Source: Clostridium frigidicarnis (GTDB lineage Bacteria; Bacillota; Clostridia; Clostridiales; Clostridiaceae). Taken from it: a stretch of 64,000 bases of DNA. Positions 19,898 through 28,275 of this stretch are shown piece by piece. The notes under the pieces are model-generated. The model saw only the letters and a list, made by a program, of their open reading frames with translations, had not been told where the DNA came from and searched no databases. Both the position numbers and the translations under genes were made by a program. The DNA lies in the NCBI RefSeq assembly GCF_900111985.1, contig NZ_FOKI01000001.1:62001-126000 (forward strand), given 5' to 3'. Every line of letters starts with the position of its first letter. Positions within the stretch are counted from its first letter, which is position 1.

Positions 19898-21277
19898 TTA
19901 AATTTGTTCTCCTATTAAAGAGAAGGAATTTGCTTTAGTTATTTTTACATTAACAAGTTTTCCGATACTGTCATTGTTTCCATAAAAGTTAACAAGCTTA
20001 CCCGTTCTAGTTCTTCCCATAAGCTTTTCAGAATCCTTAGCACTTACTCCTTCAACTAATACTTCAACTGTTTTTTCTTCATATTCTTTATTATTTTTAG
20101 CACATCCTCTATTAACAGCCTCAATTAATCTGTTAAATCTATCATGTTTAACATCATCAGGAATTTGATTTTCCATTCTGTCAGCTGGTGTGTATTTTCT
20201 TCTTGAATAAATATAAGTAAATGCTACATCATATTGAACTTCATTAACAAGACTTAAAGTATCTTGGAAGTCTTCTTCAGTTTCTCCAGGGAATCCTATT
20301 ATTATATCAGTAGAAATAGATGCATTAGGAAGTTCTTTTCTTATCTTCTTTATAAGATCTAAGTAATAATCTCTTCCATAATGTCTATTCATTTCTTTTA
20401 ATATTCTATCAGATCCACTTTGAACTGGTAAATGTATTTGCTCACAAAGTTTTTCACAATCTCTTATTGCATATATAACCTCATCAGATATATCTTTTGG
20501 ATGAGATGTCATAAATCTTATTCTTTCAATACCTTCTATTTTGTCTACTCTTCTTAAAAGCTGTGCAAATGTTATTTCATTTTCAAGACCTTTTCCGTAT
20601 GAGTTAACATTTTGTCCAAGTAAGGTTATTTCTTTGTATCCTTTACTTACAAGGTCCTTTATTTCATTTTCAATATCTTCAGGTTTTCTGCTTCTTTCTC
20701 TTCCTCTAACATAAGGTACTATACAGTAAGTACAGAAATTGTTACATCCATACATTATAGTAACAAATCCTTTTGTACTGCTCATTCTTTCTATTGGAAG
20801 ACCTTCAACTATTTCAGTTTCTTTGTCCATTATTTCTCTAACCTGAATACCTTGTTGTTGAACTCTACTTAAGTATTCTGGGAACTTATACGCATTGTGA
20901 GTTCCAAATATAATATCAACATGAGGATACTTTTTAGCAATCTCTTCAGGTACCCCCTTTTGTTGCATCATGCATCCACAAACTGCAATTATAAGGTTAG
21001 GGTTTTCTCTTTTAAGCTTTTTAAGAGCTCCTAGATTACCATGTACCTTTAATTCTGCATTTTCTCTAACACAACAAGTGTTAAATATAATTACTGATGC
21101 TTCGTCTCTTATTAAAGTACTTTCATATCCTATATTCTTTAGCATACCTGCAAGCTTCTCTGAATCTTCTTCATTCATTTGGCAACCGTAAGTGGCAATA
21201 TAGAAGAATTTCTTTTCGCCATCTTTATTTCTATTTTTAAGGTCTATTATATTATTTTTAATTTTATTAATCTCCAT
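19898..21277 (-). CDS. miaB: MiaB, tRNA methylthiotransferase, with a prophage-supplied 5' end
   Basis: 459 residues. The N-terminal UPF0004 domain has the three auxiliary-cluster cysteines in [14 protein letters not shown] and VCGCMMQ. The radical SAM motif is CNNFCTYC, and the C-terminus is a TRAM domain. It adds the methylthio group to i6A37 of tRNA. The first ~32 codons and the promoter differ from the displaced host start found at 58201-58260, and the junction falls at the YGC codons. I infer that the prophage integrated here and replaced the 5' end while keeping the frame. The catalytic parts are intact. Confidence 0.93.
   Translation of the reverse strand: MEINKIKNNIIDLKNRNKDGEKKFFYIATYGCQMNEEDSEKLAGMLKNIGYESTLIRDEASVIIFNTCCVRENAELKVHGNLGALKKLKRENPNLIIAVCGCMMQQKGVPEEIAKKYPHVDIIFGTHNAYKFPEYLSRVQQQGIQVREIMDKETEIVEGLPIERMSSTKGFVTIMYGCNNFCTYCIVPYVRGRERSRKPEDIENEIKDLVSKGYKEITLLGQNVNSYGKGLENEITFAQLLRRVDKIEGIERIRFMTSHPKDISDEVIYAIRDCEKLCEQIHLPVQSGSDRILKEMNRHYGRDYYLDLIKKIRKELPNASISTDIIIGFPGETEEDFQDTLSLVNEVQYDVAFTYIYSRRKYTPADRMENQIPDDVKHDRFNRLIEAVNRGCAKNNKEYEEKTVEVLVEGVSAKDSEKLMGRTRTGKLVNFYGNNDSIGKLVNVKITKANSFSLIGEQI
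21175..21200. other. Predicted attL, left prophage junction inside miaB
   Basis: By aligning the codons for YIATYGCQ here with YIETWGCP at the right end, the crossover is placed within about 21180-21192. Only short identities are shared (AAGT, CC, CA on the plus strand), as expected for a large serine integrase, which needs a core of about 2 bp. The exact core cannot be fixed without an empty site. Confidence 0.55.
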
Positions 21278-21314
21278 GTTTTGTTTTATCCTCCAATGTA
21301 CAAATTTCTTTTGT

Positions 21315-21343
21315 ATTATAACATATTAATTGATTTAAAATAA
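21315..21343 (-). promoter_or_regulatory. Promoter of the rebuilt miaB (prophage-borne)
   Basis: TATAAT at 21320-21315 with a weak TTATTT -35 (21343-21338) and a 17-base spacer. The surrounding ~45 bp are nearly the same as 58336-58383 upstream of the displaced miaB start, showing that the prophage carries a copy of the miaB promoter. Confidence 0.65.
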
Positions 21344-21382
21344 AGAGAAGGTAGTTAAGTTTTATATTCTTAACTACCTTCT
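21341..21382 (-). terminator. Terminator of the prophage lipoprotein gene
   Basis: AGAAGGTAGTTAAG (21346-21359) pairs perfectly with CTTAACTACCTTCT (21369-21382). A T-rich stretch follows on the minus strand. Confidence 0.85.
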
Positions 21383-21424
21383 AAGCTTTTGTAATTACAT
21401 CTTTGCTAACAATTCATTTTTCTT

Positions 21425-22012
21425 TTAATTCTCTAATTGTAATTTTATTTCATATTCTTTAGCTTTTGAATCAAATTTATCATCTGCACCTTTATGACTA
21501 CGCCAAGAAAGTTTTATCCATTCTATATCTTTTGCAGTACCATCTTTTTTAAGATACCAAATTATATCTCCTTCTTTCGTAACTCCTTCATCTATTTCGC
21601 CACCCAAGTGGTCACTTGCCCAAAGATTAGGAGTTTGTATTTGTTCTCCAGTAGATGTTACAAGTACAGCCTGGTCGGGATACGTTGTGAATTTCTCTTT
21701 AGTTGTATTAGTAACTTTCATTTTAATGCCTACAGCTGAACTTGTATTTCCTTTTCCATCTGATCCTATAGCTTTATCTGTTACAACAACTTTTTCTATT
21801 TCTGTCTTCAACCCTTCGTAATCATCTTCCCATTTTGAATTCTCAAAGTATGTCCAAACATCATCTTTTTTTTCGTCTTGTTTTTCCTCTTGCTTAGTCT
21901 CCTGTTTAGTATTTTCAGTTTTAGTTTCTTCTTTTTTGTTTTCTCCCCCACAAGCTACTAGTCCAATACTTAGAATTCCCACAAGGAAAATAGATAAAAT
22001 TCTTTTAATCAT
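21425..22012 (-). CDS. Prophage-encoded lipoprotein, DUF4352-like; probable lysogenic conversion gene
   Basis: 195 residues from the ATG at 22012, with GGAGGGG upstream; the longer reading frame from 22057 lacks a ribosome site. A type II signal peptide ends in the lipobox LVAC (Cys ~21). A Lys/Glu/Thr-rich linker (~25-52) follows, then a beta-rich domain with KMKVTNTTKEKF and PDQAVLVTSTGEQI, as in the Ig-like DUF4352 proteins. It lies between the amidase and attL, has its own terminator, and is not part of the late operon, so it may be expressed in the lysogen. Function unknown. Confidence 0.82.
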   Translation of the reverse strand: MIKRILSIFLVGILSIGLVACGGENKKEETKTENTKQETKQEEKQDEKKDDVWTYFENSKWEDDYEGLKTEIEKVVVTDKAIGSDGKGNTSSAVGIKMKVTNTTKEKFTTYPDQAVLVTSTGEQIQTPNLWASDHLGGEIDEGVTKEGDIIWYLKKDGTAKDIEWIKLSWRSHKGADDKFDSKAKEYEIKLQLEN

Positions 22013-22191
22013 ATAATTAACCCCTCCTATGTATAAATATATTAATAATTTTAACATATTTTACACACTTTTGGTATAAATAAACCTGTTTTTGTAGATA
22101 ATTACATAAAATAGATTTAATATATTTGAGAAATAATACAAATTAATATATAATTAATCATAACATTAACCTACTATATTATTCGATAAAA

Positions 22192-22232
22192 CAAAGAAGC
22201 AATCACTAAAATTAAGAGGTTGCTTCTTTGTT
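22192..22232 (-). terminator. Terminator in the lysis-end spacer
   Basis: CAAAGAAGCAA pairs with TTGCTTCTTTG across a ~17-base loop. It follows directly after the small reading frame at 22235-22303. Confidence 0.8.
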
Positions 22233-22234
22233 TT

Positions 22235-22303
22235 TTAGTTTTTTATATGTTTAGAACCTATCAATATGGATATAATCCTAACTAAGTCTGTATCAATTTT
22301 TAT
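22235..22303 (-). CDS. Possible 22-residue peptide with non-canonical start
   Basis: After AGGAGAAAT the codons ATA AAA ATT GAT ACA give (M)KIDTDLVRIISILIGSKHI and then stop. It has a hydrophobic centre and is followed by a terminator. There is no ATG, GTG or TTG start, so it is either a mutated remnant or uses ATA. It is the only coding-like signal in the 22013-22372 gap. Confidence 0.3.
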   Translation of the reverse strand: MKIDTDLVRIISILIGSKHIKN

Positions 22304-22345
22304 ATTTCTCCTAACGTTCCCTATCTTGTTGTATATGTAATAAAA

Positions 22346-22372
22346 GAGTAGTCAATGGCTACTCTTTTGTTT
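22346..22372 (-). terminator. Terminator directly after the amidase gene
   Basis: AAAAGAGTAG pairs with CTACTCTTTT around a short loop, abutting the amidase stop. Us follow on the minus strand only weakly. Confidence 0.7.
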
Positions 22373-23209
22373 TTATTTATTATTTGTTCTAAATTCACAG
22401 AACCAACTTCCTAAACTGTTTCTTATATTTTTGGCTGTTTCAGGATCTAGTAATTCTGTTACTATCCATTGACCAAAAGTATTGTGTCTCACTTCCCACC
22501 TAACACCGAGAAGGTAAGGTCTTATATATTCTATATCTATCCCCTGAAAGTCTGTATTAGGATGTCCTAAGTATCCTGTAGGTAAATACTCGCTTAATAC
22601 ATAACAATTTTGGTTTGCTTCTTCAATTTTAGAATTTACACCTACACTTTCTCCTTTTTGAACTTCTTGTCCTGTTATACCTTTTATAATAGCGTTAGCA
22701 AGTGCAGTGTCTCCAACTCTGTTATATACGGCTACATCCTCGGTAGCTTCTACAAAGAAAGGTTCTATTATTATAGCAGGCATATCAGTATTGTTCATTT
22801 CTGCAAGTCCACGTGTATCTGCATATGCACCTTGATGTTTTACAAAGCCTAAATTTAATAGTTCTGAATTAACCTTTTCCGCATATTCTTTACCTTTAGA
22901 ACTATTTCTATGATAAAGGACCTCGCAACCCATTGCTCCATTAAATTCCTTATATGCATTATTCACATGACAACTTACAAATAAATCAGCACCCCAATTA
23001 TTAGCTTTTTCTATTCTATAATTTAAACTATTTGATAGGGATCTATTGGCTTCAGGTGGAGTAACATCTAACACCTCATGACCTTGGCTTCTAAGTCCTT
23101 CTATAACTAACTTATAATATTTTTCAGCTACATCAATTTCTTTAACTAGTCCTTGTGATGCTCCATCTTCTCCAGTATATTGGTGGCATCTTCCTACTGC
23201 TATTTTCAT
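22373..23209 (-). CDS. Phage endolysin, N-acetylmuramoyl-L-alanine amidase (Amidase_3)
   Basis: 278 residues. The Amidase_3 domain (PF01520) covers ~1-178, with zinc ligands His9 (GRCHQ), Glu24 (LVKEIDV) and His81 (SCHVN) and the catalytic Glu in IIIEPFFVEATED. A short linker follows, then a ~75-residue C-terminal domain with WEVRHNTFGQWIVTELL, probably the cell-wall-binding part. It cleaves the amide between MurNAc and L-Ala at lysis. It is the last gene of the lysis cassette, after two holin-like genes. A decayed relative of its C-terminus lies at 58535-58670. Confidence 0.93.
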   Translation of the reverse strand: MKIAVGRCHQYTGEDGASQGLVKEIDVAEKYYKLVIEGLRSQGHEVLDVTPPEANRSLSNSLNYRIEKANNWGADLFVSCHVNNAYKEFNGAMGCEVLYHRNSSKGKEYAEKVNSELLNLGFVKHQGAYADTRGLAEMNNTDMPAIIIEPFFVEATEDVAVYNRVGDTALANAIIKGITGQEVQKGESVGVNSKIEEANQNCYVLSEYLPTGYLGHPNTDFQGIDIEYIRPYLLGVRWEVRHNTFGQWIVTELLDPETAKNIRNSLGSWFCEFRTNNK

Positions 23210-23214
23210 TCTAT

Positions 23215-23415
23215 CTACTCTCCCTTAACGCTTATATTTTTAGAACTTTGACCAAAATAAAAACCTATTACAATTAGCAAAATGTTAGTAAAACTTTCTG
23301 TAATGTTTCCATTCCACAAAGTTAATGCACAAAAAGTAAGAGTTAAAAGTAATGCTATTATGCTTTTAACTCTTAATAGGTTAGCAACTCTATCTTTTAT
23401 ATTTAGTTTTTCCAA
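23215..23415 (-). CDS. Small holin-like membrane protein
   Basis: 66 residues with two hydrophobic segments (IIALLLTLTFCALTLW and ILLIVIGFYFGQS) separated by a short polar loop, and charged ends. Size, topology and position 5 bases before the amidase gene fit a holin or holin-related protein. No family signature is certain. Confidence 0.7.
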   Translation of the reverse strand: MEKLNIKDRVANLLRVKSIIALLLTLTFCALTLWNGNITESFTNILLIVIGFYFGQSSKNISVKGE

Positions 23416-23429
23416 TCTTAAATCATCTC

Positions 23430-23627
23430 CTATAATTTATTTTTTATGTCTATAACATCCCTCTTAACTTCTTCAACTATATTGAACTTCTCTGTAAGCT
23501 TATTAAGTAAGTTTTGATAATTACACTCTCTTGTACTATTTTCTTTAAGTACATATAAAAGTAAATATACAAATAACGCACAGAATATGCCCTGTGTAAT
23601 TACATATTTAAATAACTCATTTTCCAT
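23430..23627 (-). CDS. BhlA/UviB-family holin-like protein
   Basis: 65 residues from the second of two adjacent ATGs (23627). AAGGAGG lies only 2 bases before the first ATG and 5 before the second. One membrane helix (YVITQGIFCALFVYLLLYVL) is followed by a charged coiled-coil tail with NKLTEKFNIVEEVKRDVIDIKN. This is the BhlA/UviB layout (PF10960), a bacteriocin/holin family common in clostridial phages. Confidence 0.8.
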   Translation of the reverse strand: MENELFKYVITQGIFCALFVYLLLYVLKENSTRECNYQNLLNKLTEKFNIVEEVKRDVIDIKNKL

Positions 23628-23651
23628 CATGTCCTCCTTAAAAAGGAGCAT

Positions 23652-23673
23652 AAAAAAAGAACCTCTTAGGCTC
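23652..23673 (-). terminator. Terminator between tail genes and lysis genes
   Basis: On the minus strand GAGCCU pairs with AGGUUC (one G-U) over an AAG loop, followed by seven Us. It can reduce read-through from the tail operon into the holin genes. Confidence 0.65.
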
Positions 23674-23718
23674 TATCTAATGCTCTAATATTATTTTATT
23701 TTGTGTCATCTTATAAAT

Positions 23719-23862
23719 CTATTCTGTTACATAATTGTCGCCTGTTATCTCTTTATACTGTTCAGACGTTATTTTCTTATAGTCAACAAAGTCTGCCACA
23801 TCTCTATTATCATAACATTTTAATTTATAATATTTTTCTATTTTTTCAAACCAATTTATCAT
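23719..23862 (-). CDS. xkdX: XkdX-family small phage protein
   Basis: 47 residues: starts MINWFEKIEKYYKLKCYD and ends with the family signature VDYKKITSEQYKEITGDNY. PF09693 (XkdX) proteins are ~40-60 residues and always follow the tail-fibre genes in PBSX-like phages. Function unknown. Its ATG overlaps the stop of the preceding gene (TAATG). Confidence 0.85.
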   Translation of the reverse strand: MINWFEKIEKYYKLKCYDNRDVADFVDYKKITSEQYKEITGDNYVTE

Positions 23863-24248
23863 TATTTATTACCTCCAATTACTTTATAAATATCAGCTAC
23901 ATCTTTATTTAAAGATTCTATCATAGCATCTTTTTTTGCATTTTCTTTTAATAATAGTGCATTATCTTTTTGTAGATTGTCTATAGTATCTTTAGTCAAT
24001 TCCTCATCTGATTTTGGAATTTCTGAATACTCATACCATACTTCGTTTGTTTCAGGATTTACATGTAATTCAGGAACTTTATTTTTTATTAGCGAAGGTT
24101 TTGGTATACTATCTATTATTATGCCTTCTTTTTTTAAATTATCTACTGATTCATTTAGACCATATTCATCATTGAATGGATCGTAATGTATATAGCCAAC
24201 TATGCTATTCTTTGAATTTATTGGTTTTAATTGTGCTAAAAATATCAT
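23862..24248 (-). CDS. Tail-fibre-associated protein with C-terminal coiled coil
   Basis: 128 residues from the ATG at 24248; AGGAG lies 9 bases upstream, and an earlier ATG overlaps this site. The N-terminal half is IFLAQLKPINSKNSIVGYIHYDPFN; the C-terminal half is a heptad-rich helix (DTIDNLQKDNALLLKENAKK...). XkdW-like by position between fibre and XkdX. It may be an adaptor or chaperone for the fibre; no direct evidence. Confidence 0.7.
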   Translation of the reverse strand: MIFLAQLKPINSKNSIVGYIHYDPFNDEYGLNESVDNLKKEGIIIDSIPKPSLIKNKVPELHVNPETNEVWYEYSEIPKSDEELTKDTIDNLQKDNALLLKENAKKDAMIESLNKDVADIYKVIGGNK

Positions 24249-24260
24249 CTTTATCATCTC

Positions 24261-25769
24261 CTATTTAATTACTTTATATTTGAGGTCTGTAAACTCCGAA
24301 ATCCCGTTATTATCCTGAACTATTAATTTTTTATTACTGTCTAAAAATCCGTCGTAAATTTTCGTAGAGCTTAAATTTAACGGTTCTAAAGTGTTTTTGT
24401 AATTATTCTTTTTAATCTTACCTATAGGTTTAGCAACTCCAAAATCTCCTATAACGTACATATAATCAGAGTTACTAATAGGAATTACTTTTTTAAAATT
24501 AGACATTAAAGAAGATATGAATTTATTTCCCCATATTACATTCCCATCTCTATCTAATACAAAAATACAACGTGATGAAACATCCATATTCGGCTCGTAA
24601 ACATAGTAAATATATTTATTATCTATACTGATTTTAACACCAGAATATGCGGTACCAGCATACAAAAGATTGTCTGTAAAAGGATTTATTAAAGACATAA
24701 GAGTTCCAGATAAGTTTATTTGTAATATAATTCCTAAGTCTGTATATCCTTGATAGTAGTGCCTACAAGACATAGCTACATATATACAATTATCATATTC
24801 AGTAACGTCCCTTATAGTCCACGGATAGGCTCTTTCAGATACTCTAAATACTGAAGGTATAAAACCAGTAAAATTCTCGTCTAATTTTCTTTCCCATACC
24901 TTAGTGCCATCAACTTTATATTTAACTAAATTTTGTTGGTTCTCAGTCAAATCATATATATACATATATCCAGTATTATTACAATATATTGATTGGTATT
25001 GTGATGATTTCCTAGATGTCAAATTAAACTGATTACCTTGTTTATCAAATTTAATTACATTATAATTAGATACATCACTTGAACTATTATAAATTATTAT
25101 TAAATCATCTCCTGATTGAGAACAAGCACAAATTTCTCTAAAATCTATTTTTTTAGACCAGTATGTGGCTTCTCTATGACAACAAGTCACGGTATTACTA
25201 TTTTTCATATAAAAATATTCTGAATCAGGTGAAGAATAAATACTACCACTTGATTGTATATTATTAAATTTCCTCAAAGTAGGTTGTATTATTTCAATAT
25301 TATCACAAGACACTTCATCACCTGTGGTGTATCCAATCTTTATATTCCCAACTTTATTAACTAAACTTTGTAAACTCTCACTTCCATTACTAGGTTGTTC
25401 TTTAGCAGTTAGATTACTTGCTAAATTGTTTTTCAAGCTTTGTGTTTTACTCTTTAGGGTAGAGAATGTATCTGTAGATACTAACGGAGAACCAATAACG
25501 TCTACCCAATTTTGTTTACCATTATTGGCATTTGTAAAAAGCTCGTTTATAGAACCTGTAATATCTTTTGCTTTTGTCAATCTTGTGTCGTCTGTCTTCA
25601 AATCATCCAAGGATGACTTAACTGAATTTATATCATCAGCTTTTTTCTTGCTATCTGCATCTATCTTTTCCCAGTTTTCGTTTAACCCTGTATCTATATT
25701 GAATGTCATTTTTTTATCTGTAACTGGATCATACTGAAATAATTTTAAATTAGTGGTTTCTTTACTCAT
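24261..25769 (-). CDS. Tail fibre / receptor-binding protein
   Basis: 502 residues. The N-terminus (SKETTNLKLFQYDP, NIDTGLNENWEKID) is typical of clostridial phage fibre attachment regions. Residues ~40-140 form a helical/collar region. The last ~350 residues show repeated short strands with Tyr/Trp and Asp-rich turns (NKYIYYVYEPNMD, IFVLDRDGNVIWGNKF), suggesting a beta-propeller-like receptor-binding domain. It follows the baseplate genes. This is the likely host-range determinant. Confidence 0.8.
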   Translation of the reverse strand: MSKETTNLKLFQYDPVTDKKMTFNIDTGLNENWEKIDADSKKKADDINSVKSSLDDLKTDDTRLTKAKDITGSINELFTNANNGKQNWVDVIGSPLVSTDTFSTLKSKTQSLKNNLASNLTAKEQPSNGSESLQSLVNKVGNIKIGYTTGDEVSCDNIEIIQPTLRKFNNIQSSGSIYSSPDSEYFYMKNSNTVTCCHREATYWSKKIDFREICACSQSGDDLIIIYNSSSDVSNYNVIKFDKQGNQFNLTSRKSSQYQSIYCNNTGYMYIYDLTENQQNLVKYKVDGTKVWERKLDENFTGFIPSVFRVSERAYPWTIRDVTEYDNCIYVAMSCRHYYQGYTDLGIILQINLSGTLMSLINPFTDNLLYAGTAYSGVKISIDNKYIYYVYEPNMDVSSRCIFVLDRDGNVIWGNKFISSLMSNFKKVIPISNSDYMYVIGDFGVAKPIGKIKKNNYKNTLEPLNLSSTKIYDGFLDSNKKLIVQDNNGISEFTDLKYKVIK

Positions 25770-25779
25770 ACCACACCTC

Positions 25780-26334
25780 CTATTCTATGACTAACGTATT
25801 AAATGCAAATTCTTCTATTGTATGAGTTTGTAACTCTTCTATTGTCATTTTATTATGTATATCTTCTATAAGAAAATAAGCAAAAGTATACATAAGTGCT
25901 AAATGTGCTGGTTTGATATCATCTAGGGCTTCTATTAAGCTTTTTAAATCTTTAGGTACTCCATGTTCACCAATAAATTTTAGATTTATTTTACCTTCTA
26001 TAAACTCTACATTTACAGAACCATTTTTCCAGCTATTTGCAACAGCTTGTATTAAATCTAAGTCACATTTTCCACCACTACTTTTCCACTTAGCTTCCAC
26101 AAGTGCCCTTCTATCTTCTATATCATTTTTATGGTTAGATTTTATTCCTAGCAATTTCTCATACAATGGCAAAAAATCCTCATCCACAGTATCAAACCAA
26201 TATTGTTTATATAATCTATCTATTTCTTTTTCCGCTTCATCTAAAGTTAATCCAGTAGACTTAAACAATTCATTAAGCCAAGGGTCTTTCCTGTAAAGCT
26301 TGTGTAAGTTATTTAGTAATTGTTCTTTTTTCAT
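25780..26334 (-). CDS. xkdU: XkdU/Gp48-like baseplate protein (DUF2313)
   Basis: 184 residues. It begins with a helix-rich segment including DPWLNELFKSTG and ends with AFNTLVIE. The run RRALVEAKWKSSGGKCDLDLIQ is typical of PF10076. It starts at the base where the XkdT-like gene stops, the conserved XkdT-XkdU pair. Structural component of the baseplate next to the fibre. Confidence 0.85.
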   Translation of the reverse strand: MKKEQLLNNLHKLYRKDPWLNELFKSTGLTLDEAEKEIDRLYKQYWFDTVDEDFLPLYEKLLGIKSNHKNDIEDRRALVEAKWKSSGGKCDLDLIQAVANSWKNGSVNVEFIEGKINLKFIGEHGVPKDLKSLIEALDDIKPAHLALMYTFAYFLIEDIHNKMTIEELQTHTIEEFAFNTLVIE

Positions 26335-27431
26335 TAAATTACCTCAACACTTCCTAATGTTGCAACTTCTTCATTACTTATAGTTATATTTGAAGATCCA
26401 CCATTTATATTTAAGTCCTTATAGTCTTGTACACCTTCCGTATTCAATATAATAGCTCCTACCCTAGCATAAGAAATAAAGTCTTGCTTAAATGCTATTT
26501 CTTTAAGATAATTGGTAATATCAGTTTTTATATTTTTTAGTACATCCTCACTCTTATAATTATTCATTTCTTGAATATCTACACTTATATTGATAAGTAA
26601 TGCGGTTGCTGATACTACTGTGGTATATGCTCCAATTGGTGCTTCACCACTTCCAGAACCCCAAGTTGACCATGTTTTTTTATCTTCATTATAAACGCCT
26701 ACAGGGTCTATATAAGTTTGCACACGATTAATTAATTCCTCATTTGCTGGTAAATTATTATCATCTATAATAACTACTTTTACAGTATTGTCCCCATTCC
26801 ACAAAGGAATTACTTTTACATTTCCAACCCCTATAACTTCCTTAGACCATTTTATGTAGTGAAATTTATTTGCACTTGTTGCAGGTATCTGCAAAGCTTC
26901 ATAATATCTCTGTCTTAGGCTTTCATCGGTTTCAGAATCATAACCATCATAAGTTGGATTTATATTTGTAACTGAGACAATGCCCTGTAGAGTTACAGGC
27001 ATTTGTGTAATTGTATTTTGTCCAACTATCCCAGTACTTCCGGGTTGTATTGCTTCAATGCTTATTTCAGCTTCATTTACTATTTTTTTAGTTTCTAAAC
27101 TTCTAAATCTTATTCCAATTGCAGTAGAAAACAAATCACCTTTGTTTATTTGCCCATTACCCTTAACTATGATTATTCCTTTTGCATTTGTTGCTATCTT
27201 TCTTTTTAAGCCTTTTCTTTGATATATATACTTTTCTAACTCTTTACCTTCTAATTTATCTACATCTAATTTATTAATCATTTCTTGCATAGCGTTATAT
27301 AATGTACTTGCTTCAATAGCAAAACTTTTTGTTAGATCATACATAGGATACCCTATATTTTTGGCATAATCATTTGAAATATTATCTAACATTTCATTAT
27401 GAATAACATTAGGTGTTTTATTTTCATACAC
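26334..27431 (-). CDS. xkdT: XkdT-like baseplate J protein
   Basis: 365 residues, full length for baseplate J-like PF04865. Visible motifs are GKELEKYIYQRKGLKRK, ETDESLRQRYYEALQIPATSANKFHYIKW and PVGVYNEDKKTW. It forms the wedge of the contractile-tail baseplate. It overlaps the XkdS-like gene by 8 bases. The match to the family is clear by motif and order. Confidence 0.92.
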   Translation of the reverse strand: MYENKTPNVIHNEMLDNISNDYAKNIGYPMYDLTKSFAIEASTLYNAMQEMINKLDVDKLEGKELEKYIYQRKGLKRKIATNAKGIIIVKGNGQINKGDLFSTAIGIRFRSLETKKIVNEAEISIEAIQPGSTGIVGQNTITQMPVTLQGIVSVTNINPTYDGYDSETDESLRQRYYEALQIPATSANKFHYIKWSKEVIGVGNVKVIPLWNGDNTVKVVIIDDNNLPANEELINRVQTYIDPVGVYNEDKKTWSTWGSGSGEAPIGAYTTVVSATALLINISVDIQEMNNYKSEDVLKNIKTDITNYLKEIAFKQDFISYARVGAIILNTEGVQDYKDLNINGGSSNITISNEEVATLGSVEVI

Positions 27432-27870
27432 TAATTTTTACCTCTCTTTCTAATAAGCTTTTATTTTTTAACTCTATTTCTAAGTGAACTATTAAATTAA
27501 ATCCCTTTTGTTCCAAAGTTAAAGAATTAATCTTTGTAAATTGCTCATTTTTTAAAATAGCTTCCTCTATTTCTCTTCTCATTTCAGTTTTATAAAATGC
27601 ATTTAGTTTTTTATTTATCATGTCCTCAGTATTACAACCAAATCCACTATCTTTATATATATTGAATTTGTCTTTATGGGTTCTTAAACAAAGTTCTATC
27701 CATTGTTCTAGTGCTTGTATTTTTGTAGTATCTTTTATTTGTCCGTCCTTCATTAAAAACTGACCTGTCTTAAAGTCAAACATAAAACTTCTTCCAACCT
27801 TTTTAACTTCTATATCTTGTTGTGTATTTATAGGAGTCTGTAAAGGTGCACCAGTTGGAAATAACCCCAT
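27424..27870 (-). CDS. xkdS: XkdS-like baseplate protein (DUF2634)
   Basis: 148 residues. The N-terminal PTQ/INTQQDIEVKKVGRSFMFDF segment and the IQALEQWIELCLRTHKDKF helix are typical of DUF2634 (GPW/gp25-like role). It would be a baseplate wedge component. It abuts the XkdR-like gene with a 1-base overlap. Confidence 0.85.
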   Translation of the reverse strand: MGLFPTGAPLQTPINTQQDIEVKKVGRSFMFDFKTGQFLMKDGQIKDTTKIQALEQWIELCLRTHKDKFNIYKDSGFGCNTEDMINKKLNAFYKTEMRREIEEAILKNEQFTKINSLTLEQKGFNLIVHLEIELKNKSLLEREVKISV

Positions 27871-28274
27871 TAGATCACCCCTTTAACTAATTTATCTACA
27901 ATAAAAAAAGTCTTGTTATCCTCACCACAGACAACTAAGACCTTATCCTCTATACTTAAGCCTTTATATTTTATTTTTGTATCATAATCTGATTTACTAT
28001 CTACGGTTATATTAGATAGTGAACCGCCTCCATTAGGTGTACTTATACTTGCTGTGGCACCTACTGTATATTTTTTTATTTCCATATATGCATATTTTTC
28101 TATTAGCCCACTACATATGTAAGTAGAAGGATTATCTTCGCTTATAATGACTTGATTATTAAGTATACCTATTTTTATAGGATTAATTTGTAATACAGTT
28201 CCTACAACTGCTCCTATTTTGCTTAAATTATTTCTATTTTTAAATTCTTGTGCAAATTCTGTACTCCATGTCAT
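27870..28274 (-). CDS. xkdR: XkdR-like phage protein (DUF2577)
   Basis: 134 residues, beta-rich, with VGTVLQINPIKIGILNNQVIIS and GEDNKTFFIVDKLVKG. DUF2577 proteins sit between XkdQ and XkdS in PBSX-like phages and are probably part of the tail-tip spike. The assignment is from size, order and the conserved opening. Confidence 0.8.
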   Translation of the reverse strand: MTWSTEFAQEFKNRNNLSKIGAVVGTVLQINPIKIGILNNQVIISEDNPSTYICSGLIEKYAYMEIKKYTVGATASISTPNGGGSLSNITVDSKSDYDTKIKYKGLSIEDKVLVVCGEDNKTFFIVDKLVKGVI

Positions 28275-28275
28275 A

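Noticed and set aside
22640-22670. Possible internal translation start in the endolysin linker (AAAAAGGAG)
   Set aside because: A good ribosome site lies at the domain boundary as in some clostridial endolysins, but the in-frame codons after it are AGT, GTA, GGT, GTA; no ATG, GTG or TTG in frame.
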